From Clostridium_Z sp040797585 (GTDB lineage Bacteria > Bacillota > Clostridia > Clostridiales > Clostridiaceae), in contig NZ_JBFNEO010000076.1 in the NCBI RefSeq assembly GCF_040797585.1, forward strand, positions 1-11,898: 11,898 nucleotides of DNA, read 5' to 3'. Under the pieces are notes generated by a model. It did not search any database. It was given only the letters and a program-made list of their open reading frames with translations, and was not told where the DNA came from. This document shows positions 7,391 through 11,898 of the stretch, piece by piece; within the stretch, counting starts at the first letter, position 1; each line of letters starts with the position of its first letter. Made by a program: the position numbers and the translations under genes.

Positions 7391-7506
7391 ATACCCTGAA
7401 TCTGTTCTTAGAATTTTAAATATCAATGCTTTATAAAACATATATCTTAAAGCATAAATAAAACATTGTAATACTAAAACTCATATTATTTTAGCAAATG
7501 TAGAAG

Positions 7507-9093
7507 TTAAGATCTTCTTATTACCTTACCAGCTTTCACTTTATGGTAAGTTCCTTCCTCAATAACTACATTTCCATTGATTATTACATAATCTATGCCT
7601 TCTGGATATTGAATTGGATCTACAAAGGTTCCCTTATCACACACTTTGTCTTGGTCGAAGATTACTATATCTCCAAGCTTTCCAACTTCAAGTACCCCTC
7701 TATCCTTTATATTCATTGCTTCAGCAGCTTTTCTACTCATCTTATAGATTGCTTCTTCTAGCTTTAAAGCTCCTTGTTCTCTTACAAATCTTCCTAAAAT
7801 CTTAGGGAAAGAACCGTAAGCTCTTGGATGAGGTTTTCCTGATAATAATCCATCTGTACATACATTTTGCTCTGGTCTTTTTAGGAATTTAATTACATGC
7901 TCCTCAAGACCATAGAAGTCAACCATTCCTACTGCATTCTCTTCATCACGAAGTAAATCAAAAGTAGCATCGAATGGATCCATACCTCTTAATTCTCCAA
8001 GTTCTACAAGACTTTTACCTATAGCATCTTGATTTTTCTCTGTATTAGCACTAGTTACATAGATTTGATCCATTCCTGCAAAGTCAACAAAGTTGTCCCA
8101 TCCTGGAATTCCGTGTTCCATATCATGTCTCATCTTTGCTCTCATTTCAGGATCATTTAATCTTTCAATAAGCTTATCAGTTCCACCTGAGTGAGCCCAT
8201 GGTGGAAGTATAACTCCCAGCATAGTGCTACCAGCTGCATATGGATACTGGTCAAAGGAAACTTTTATTCCTTCATTTTTAGCTTTTTCAAGAAGTTCTA
8301 TAACAGGATCTATATACTTCCAGTTATTCTTTCCACAAACCTTAAAGTGTGAAAAGTGAACTTTAACCCCTGACTTCTTACCTATTTCTATAACTTCTTC
8401 CATAGATTCAAGAATTGTATCTGCTTCACTTCTTTGATGAACTACAAAACATCCATCATATTCAGCTACAACCTTACACATCTCAATTAACTCTTCTGTT
8501 TGAGAATATGCACATGGAATATATATAAGTCCTGTGGATAATCCAAAAGCTCCAGCTTCCATTTCTCTTCTTGTGATTTCACACATTTTTTCTATTTCCT
8601 CTTTGGTAGCTGCTCTATCTTCAAGACCCATAGCTTCCATACGTACATTTCCATGAGGTACTAAGTAAGCTTCATTTAAACCTACTCCTCCCTTTTCCAT
8701 CATAGATAAATAATTATCAGTAGTTTCATATTCCCAGTCTATAGAATCACTTACTCCATCAAGGCCAGCTAAGTTCTTTCTCCAAGAACTTATATATTCC
8801 TTTGGTAATGGTGCCATAGATATTCCATCTTGGCCTAAAACTTCTGTGGTAATTCCCTGTCTTATTTTTATCTCATTATAAGGATTTTCAAGAATTTTTA
8901 AATCAGAGTGGCTATGAGTATCTATAAACCCTGGACAAACTACTCTACCCTTAGCATCTATTACTTTATAACCTTCCTCTTCCTTAATAGCTCCTATTTC
9001 AACTATTCTTTCATTTTCTAATAATACATCAGCTTCGTATGGTTTAGTATTGTTTCCATCAATTACTAGTCCATTTTTTATTAAAAGCTTCAT
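7507..9093 (-). CDS. D-aminoacylase (N-acyl-D-amino-acid deacylase) family amidohydrolase
   Basis: A 528-residue metal-dependent amidohydrolase of the N-acyl-D-amino-acid deacylase family (COG3653 type). Motifs: HSHSD with H60 and H62, VVHQRSE with H219, HFSHFK with H246/H249, CTDG with D414, and the family-typical KPHPRAYG near 420-427. By position H219, H249 and D414 match His220, His250 and Asp366 of D-aminoacylase. The metal-bridging Cys96 (GNCG) is replaced by D89 in GQDG, so the metal site or substrate may differ. The upstream ATG at 9102 abuts AGGAG (9103-9107) with no spacer, whereas the ATG at 9093 has the ideal 9 nt, so the start is placed at 9093. It lies 12 nt after ygeY, where hyuA stands in E. 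coli. A deformylase or decarbamoylase role on an N-substituted amino acid from purines is an inference. Confidence 0.82.
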   Translation of the reverse strand: MKLLIKNGLVIDGNNTKPYEADVLLENERIVEIGAIKEEEGYKVIDAKGRVVCPGFIDTHSHSDLKILENPYNEIKIRQGITTEVLGQDGISMAPLPKEYISSWRKNLAGLDGVSDSIDWEYETTDNYLSMMEKGGVGLNEAYLVPHGNVRMEAMGLEDRAATKEEIEKMCEITRREMEAGAFGLSTGLIYIPCAYSQTEELIEMCKVVAEYDGCFVVHQRSEADTILESMEEVIEIGKKSGVKVHFSHFKVCGKNNWKYIDPVIELLEKAKNEGIKVSFDQYPYAAGSTMLGVILPPWAHSGGTDKLIERLNDPEMRAKMRHDMEHGIPGWDNFVDFAGMDQIYVTSANTEKNQDAIGKSLVELGELRGMDPFDATFDLLRDEENAVGMVDFYGLEEHVIKFLKRPEQNVCTDGLLSGKPHPRAYGSFPKILGRFVREQGALKLEEAIYKMSRKAAEAMNIKDRGVLEVGKLGDIVIFDQDKVCDKGTFVDPIQYPEGIDYVIINGNVVIEEGTYHKVKAGKVIRRS

Positions 9094-9102
9094 TGAAATC
9101 AT

Positions 9103-9107
9103 CTCCT
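9103..9107 (-). promoter_or_regulatory. Ribosome site that decides the deacylase start
   Basis: AGGAG on the - strand overlaps the TAG stop of ygeY (9106-9108). It touches the first ATG (9102) with no spacer but is 9 nt from the second ATG (9093). This favours the second start and suggests translational coupling with ygeY. Confidence 0.75.
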
Positions 9108-10296
9108 ACTTATTATATACAGACTTAAGTATACCGTAATATCCTTCAGCTCCTATGAATAATTGCTCTTGCTCTATATACTCATCTATTGTATGAGCTA
9201 GGTTTTCCTTAGAAGGACCAAATCCTATTGTCTTTATTCCTGCTTCTCCAGCATAGTGGCTTCCGTTAGTACAGAAAGAGTATTGAGTTATTTCTGGATT
9301 TATTCCAGCCTCTTTTAATCCCTTATAAGCTGCTTGTACGAATTCATCCTTTTCATCATATAACCAACCTGGGAAGAATCTTTCTCCTTCTATAATTTCT
9401 CCAGTATAGCAAGTTTCCTGAGCTATTGCATAAGAAACCTTAACATTTAATTCTGAATCTTGCTTCATAAGTTCCTCTAATAGAGCTTGAATTGGAGCTA
9501 AAACTTCTTCTTTAGTTTCTCCAGTTAAAAGTCTTCTATCAAAAGTAGCCTTGCAGTATTCTGGAACAACAGATGCTCCTGGGTATGGAGAAGATTTTAT
9601 ATCAGTTAAAACTAATATTCCTTTTCCTAGTACTGGGTGTACTGGTGGCTCTATATTTTGTACTTTTTGAATAACATCAGCCATTTTATAAACAGCATTT
9701 ATTCCCTTTTCTGGGTTAGCAGAGTGAGCTGGTTTTCCGAAAGTCTCTATAACTATTTCCGCTCTTCCTCTTTGTCCTATCTTAAGGTTTAACTCTGAAG
9801 ACTCACCTATTACAACATAATCAGGCTTTACAGCTTCACTTATTTTTCTTGCAGATACTCCTTCAAATATCTCTTCATGAACAACTCCTGCTACATAAAG
9901 ATCTCCTTCGAATTCTCTGTTTGTATCCTTAGCAAAGTAAGCAACAGCTGACATCATAGCACTTGTTTGACCTTTCATGTCAGAAGCTCCACGTCCGTAG
10001 ATCTTTCCATCTACTATTTCTCCACCAAATGGATCTTGTGTCCATTTATCTCTGTTTGGAACTGGAACTGTGTCTATATGACCATCAAATAATATTGCTT
10101 TTCCTGGCTTGTTTCCTTTTATATGTCCTATAACGTTACCATATGCATCTACAAACCAATCATCATATCCTAACTCTTTAAAAGCTTCTTTTATAGCTTC
10201 AACTACCTTACCTTCTTGTCCAGATACACTTGGACATCTTAACATGCTTTGACAAACTCTAGTTAACTGTTCTTTTCTTTCATTAGTTAACATCAT
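9106..10296 (-). CDS. ygeY: YgeY-type M20 family metallohydrolase
   Basis: A 396-residue zinc amidohydrolase/peptidase of family M20 (ArgE/DapE/CPG2-like), close to E. coli YgeY in length and context. The catalytic set is visible: H73 and D75 in DGHIDT, bridging D106 in GASDMKG, catalytic E141 and metal ligand E142 in VVHEEIFEG, E165 in IGESSE, and H368 in LAHTIDE. The lid/dimerisation domain lies at ~180-290 and includes the family GKPAHSANP motif near 187-195. In this cluster it probably cleaves an amide or N-carbamoyl bond of an open-ring purine product just upstream of the diaminopropionate step (inference). The start ATG ATG at 10296/10293 follows AAGGGG at 10307-10312. The stop TAG overlaps the ribosome site of the next gene. 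It follows ygeX after an 80-nt A/T-rich spacer with no terminator. Confidence 0.9.
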   Translation of the reverse strand: MMLTNERKEQLTRVCQSMLRCPSVSGQEGKVVEAIKEAFKELGYDDWFVDAYGNVIGHIKGNKPGKAILFDGHIDTVPVPNRDKWTQDPFGGEIVDGKIYGRGASDMKGQTSAMMSAVAYFAKDTNREFEGDLYVAGVVHEEIFEGVSARKISEAVKPDYVVIGESSELNLKIGQRGRAEIVIETFGKPAHSANPEKGINAVYKMADVIQKVQNIEPPVHPVLGKGILVLTDIKSSPYPGASVVPEYCKATFDRRLLTGETKEEVLAPIQALLEELMKQDSELNVKVSYAIAQETCYTGEIIEGERFFPGWLYDEKDEFVQAAYKGLKEAGINPEITQYSFCTNGSHYAGEAGIKTIGFGPSKENLAHTIDEYIEQEQLFIGAEGYYGILKSVYNK

Positions 10297-10376
10297 TTTA
10301 CTTCAACCCCTTCTTTAAACTATATTTATACCAAATATATATTAACTATACTTTTTAGGTTTTCTCTTAAATCTTA

Positions 10377-11591
10377 CTAGATGCTTGGATATTCTCCATC
10401 CCAAACTATACTTCTGTACTTATCTGGGTCAGTATCTCCTTCAGTACTAAACATAAGAACCTTAGAATTTTCATCTAAACCTAATGTATCTCTTAAGTCT
10501 TTGTAGTTGTCATCTGTCATTATTGCTGATACAAGTCCTGCAGAAACTGCTCCTGACTCTCCAGATATAACCTTAGTATCTCCACATAGTGGATTTCCAA
10601 GTATTCTCATACCCTTAGCAGCAACCCAGTTAGAACAAGCAACAAACATTGCACTGTGGTTCTTTAATACATCCCAAGATATTGTGTTTGGCTCTCCACA
10701 AGCAAGACCTGCCATTATTGTTGGCATATCTCCTCCAACAAAGTAAGCCTTACCATCATTAGCTACAGCTGACTTGTAAAGACATGCTGCTTCTTCTGCT
10801 TCAACTACTACAGTTGTTGGGCAGTTATCCTTATAAACTGAAGCAAATACTCCTTGAACTGCTCCTGCTAAAGAACCAACTCCAGCTTGTACAAATATAT
10901 GAGTTGGTCTATCAACTCCATATTCCTTTAACTGCTCTAAAGCTTCTAAAGCCATTGTTCCATAACCTTGCATTATCCATGCTGGTATTTCTTCATAACC
11001 TTCCCAAGCTGTATCTTGAACTACAACTCCATTAGTTTCTGTAGCATGCTTATCTGCTAATCTAACAGCATCATCATAGTTCATGTCAGTTATAGATGCC
11101 TCTGCACCTTCTGCCTTTATGTTGTTTAATCTTGTTAATGAAGATCCCTTTGGCATGTAAACCACTGATTTTTGCTTTAATTGGTTTGCAGTCCAAGCAA
11201 CTCCTCTACCGTGATTTCCATCAGTAGCTGTATAGAAAGTTATATCTCCAAGCTCTTTCTTAACTTCTTCAGATGTAAGCTTTTCGAATCCTAATTCGCT
11301 TATATCTTTTCCAAGTCTTTGAGCTAAATATTTACCCATTGCAAAAGATCCACCTAGAACCTTGAAAGCATTTAATCCAAAACGGTAAGATTCATCTTTT
11401 AAATATATTGAACCTACGCCTAATTTCTTTGCTAAGTTATCTAACTTAACAAGTGGTGTCTTTGTATATTGAGGAAAACTCTCATGAAAGCTCTTTGCTT
11501 TAGATATTTCTTCAACACTTAAAAAGTCTATGCATGTTTCCTTATTTTCAGTTTTAGGCAATGTATTTTCTTTCCACTTAATTTTTTCCAT
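10377..11591 (-). CDS. ygeX: Diaminopropionate ammonia-lyase (YgeX)
   Basis: A PLP-dependent fold-type II lyase that converts 2,3-diaminopropionate to pyruvate and two ammonia. The protein starting MEKIKW is 404 residues, near E. coli YgeX. The Schiff-base lysine in FGLNAFKVLGG falls at K77, as in E. coli. D124 (ATDGNHGRG) and D193 (QDTAWEGYEE) match the active-site Asp120 and Asp189 with a 4-residue offset. The phosphate-binding QAGVGSLAG loop is at 235-243. The frame stays open to an ATG at 11738, but the sigma-54 promoter at 11634-11649 lies inside that extension, and the extension looks non-native. The start at 11591 has AGGGAG at 11596-11601 and fits the short leader. It is the first gene of the cluster and its product explains how the pathway ends in pyruvate and ammonia. 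Confidence 0.95.
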   Translation of the reverse strand: MEKIKWKENTLPKTENKETCIDFLSVEEISKAKSFHESFPQYTKTPLVKLDNLAKKLGVGSIYLKDESYRFGLNAFKVLGGSFAMGKYLAQRLGKDISELGFEKLTSEEVKKELGDITFYTATDGNHGRGVAWTANQLKQKSVVYMPKGSSLTRLNNIKAEGAEASITDMNYDDAVRLADKHATETNGVVVQDTAWEGYEEIPAWIMQGYGTMALEALEQLKEYGVDRPTHIFVQAGVGSLAGAVQGVFASVYKDNCPTTVVVEAEEAACLYKSAVANDGKAYFVGGDMPTIMAGLACGEPNTISWDVLKNHSAMFVACSNWVAAKGMRILGNPLCGDTKVISGESGAVSAGLVSAIMTDDNYKDLRDTLGLDENSKVLMFSTEGDTDPDKYRSIVWDGEYPSI

Positions 11592-11633
11592 TACTCTCCC
11601 TCTCTCTTCCGATTTAATTTCGTTTATATATAC

Positions 11634-11649
11634 AGCAAGTACCGTGCCA
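11634..11649 (-). promoter_or_regulatory. Sigma-54 (RpoN/SigL) -24/-12 promoter of the ygeX cluster
   Basis: On the - strand TGGCACG (11649-11643), four bases GTAC, then TTGCT (11638-11634), an exact match to the consensus TGGCACG-N4-TTGCW. The predicted start is near 11623, giving a leader of about 32 nt before the ATG at 11591 with its ribosome site in the middle. It is the only such pair I found in the intergenic regions of the cluster. Confidence 0.9.
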
Positions 11650-11813
11650 AAATTCAAAACATAACATTTTATTTTTAAAATAGAGATTATTCTTACTAAT
11701 ACGTACATTGAAACCTTTTCATTTCTAAATGTTCTCAACTCTCTTCCTATGTATCATAGTTCATTCTAATTTTTAGGAATAAAAGTTATTTTATTATCAT
11801 TTATATAATATTT

Positions 11814-11828
11814 TTATCAAAATGATAA
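11814..11828. promoter_or_regulatory. Putative enhancer/activator site, proximal
   Basis: TTATCAAAATGATAA, a 15-bp palindrome with TATCA-N3-TGATA core centred at 11821, about 185 bp upstream of the -12 element. A weaker half-matching copy (TATCA-N3-ATATA, 11795-11807) is centred 20 bp nearer the promoter. Position and symmetry suit a sigma-54 activator dimer. Confidence 0.6.
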
Positions 11829-11856
11829 TTAAAATTCTCTAGAAAATTAAAGCTTT

Positions 11857-11869
11857 TATCATTTTGATA
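11857..11869. promoter_or_regulatory. Putative enhancer/activator site, distal
   Basis: TATCATTTTGATA, the reverse complement of the proximal core, centred at 11863. Centre-to-centre distance to the proximal copy is 42 bp, four turns of B-DNA, so both sites face the same side of the helix. The A/T-rich DNA between them is itself roughly symmetric around a CTAG at 11839-11842. Confidence 0.6.
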
Positions 11870-11898
11870 CAAAAATCCTCTCTGCATCTTCCTACATT

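Larger units (their letters stand above)
7178..7506 (-). other. 329-nt gene-free spacer upstream of ssnA
   Basis: No credible coding frame, tRNA or known riboswitch core is visible on either strand. It contains a 31-bp palindrome (7248-7278) and four copies of an ACCCCTTATTT-like motif (starting at 7233, 7288, 7333 and 7379). I see no sigma-54 -24/-12 pair here and no clear sigma-A promoter. It is far longer than the other spacers of the cluster (12-135 nt), so ssnA-xdhD may have extra control or a separate promoter. Confidence 0.5.
11592..11898 (-). other. Control region of the ygeX cluster (gene-free, at least 307 nt)
   Basis: Holds the ribosome site, short leader, sigma-54 promoter and two upstream dyads. 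No protein is convincing here: the open frame to 11738 is A/T-driven and crosses the promoter. Whatever gene lies to the right is beyond the window; a sigma-54 activator gene, as ygeV is in E. coli, would fit. Confidence 0.7.

Noticed and set aside
7178..7506. Purine riboswitch in front of ssnA
   Set aside because: I could not find the three-way-junction core or matching P2/P3 stems on the - strand; the palindrome and repeats do not resemble it.
11592..11738. 49-residue N-terminal extension of YgeX
   Set aside because: It spans the consensus sigma-54 promoter, is A/T-driven, and would displace the catalytic lysine from the K77 position of the family.
11814..11869. Fur-type boxes
   Set aside because: Fur boxes read TGATAAT-N-ATTATCA; here the half-sites are in the opposite order (TTATCA then TGATAA), and iron control does not fit the genes.

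Overview
The window looks like the chromosome of a low-G+C anaerobic Firmicute, most likely Clostridium sensu stricto. The evidence is the strongly A/T-biased coding, purine-rich AGGAGG/AGGGGG ribosome sites, short A/T-rich spacers, and protein families typical of clostridia. I ran no database search, so the species is not known.

Layout. Positions 2-1691 (+ strand) hold a DUF2225 zinc-ribbon protein whose start lies off the left edge, then a small soluble chemoreceptor behind a good flagellar sigma-28 type promoter. Positions 1692-1929 separate two convergent units. They hold a run of hairpins with a possible pseudoknot (a candidate structured RNA) and a strong bidirectional terminator at 1894-1925. 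From 11591 down to 1930 (- strand) six genes follow, in transcription order: ygeX-like diaminopropionate ammonia-lyase, ygeY-like M20 hydrolase, a D-aminoacylase-family amidohydrolase, ssnA-like aminohydrolase, a PreA-like flavin/iron-sulfur oxidoreductase, and an xdhD-like molybdenum hydroxylase. The right end (11592-11898) is the control region of this cluster.

The six genes correspond to the E. coli ygeX-ygeY-...-ssnA-...-xdhD locus, a cluster type linked to anaerobic purine/urate breakdown in gut bacteria. In the likely scheme (inference), XdhD hydroxylates or dehydroxylates the purine ring, the PreA-like protein carries out a flavin-dependent reduction, the three hydrolases (SsnA, amidohydrolase, YgeY) open and trim the ring, and YgeX deaminates 2,3-diaminopropionate to pyruvate and ammonia. 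The set differs from E. coli: there is a D-aminoacylase-type enzyme where hyuA would be expected, and no ygeW carbamoyltransferase, ygfK or FAD subunit (ygfM) is in the window.

Regulation is the best-supported new point. A perfect -24/-12 sigma-54 promoter (TGGCACG-N4-TTGCT) lies 32 nt before the transcript start-to-ATG interval of ygeX. About 185 and 227 bp upstream of it are two TATCA-N3-TGATA dyads centred 42 bp apart (four helical turns), as expected for an enhancer-binding activator. The promoter lies inside the longest open frame of ygeX, so the long N-terminal extension of that frame is not real; the start is at 11591. A 329-nt spacer (7178-7506) splits the cluster into two blocks and carries a 31-bp palindrome and four repeats of an ACCCCTTATTT-like motif.
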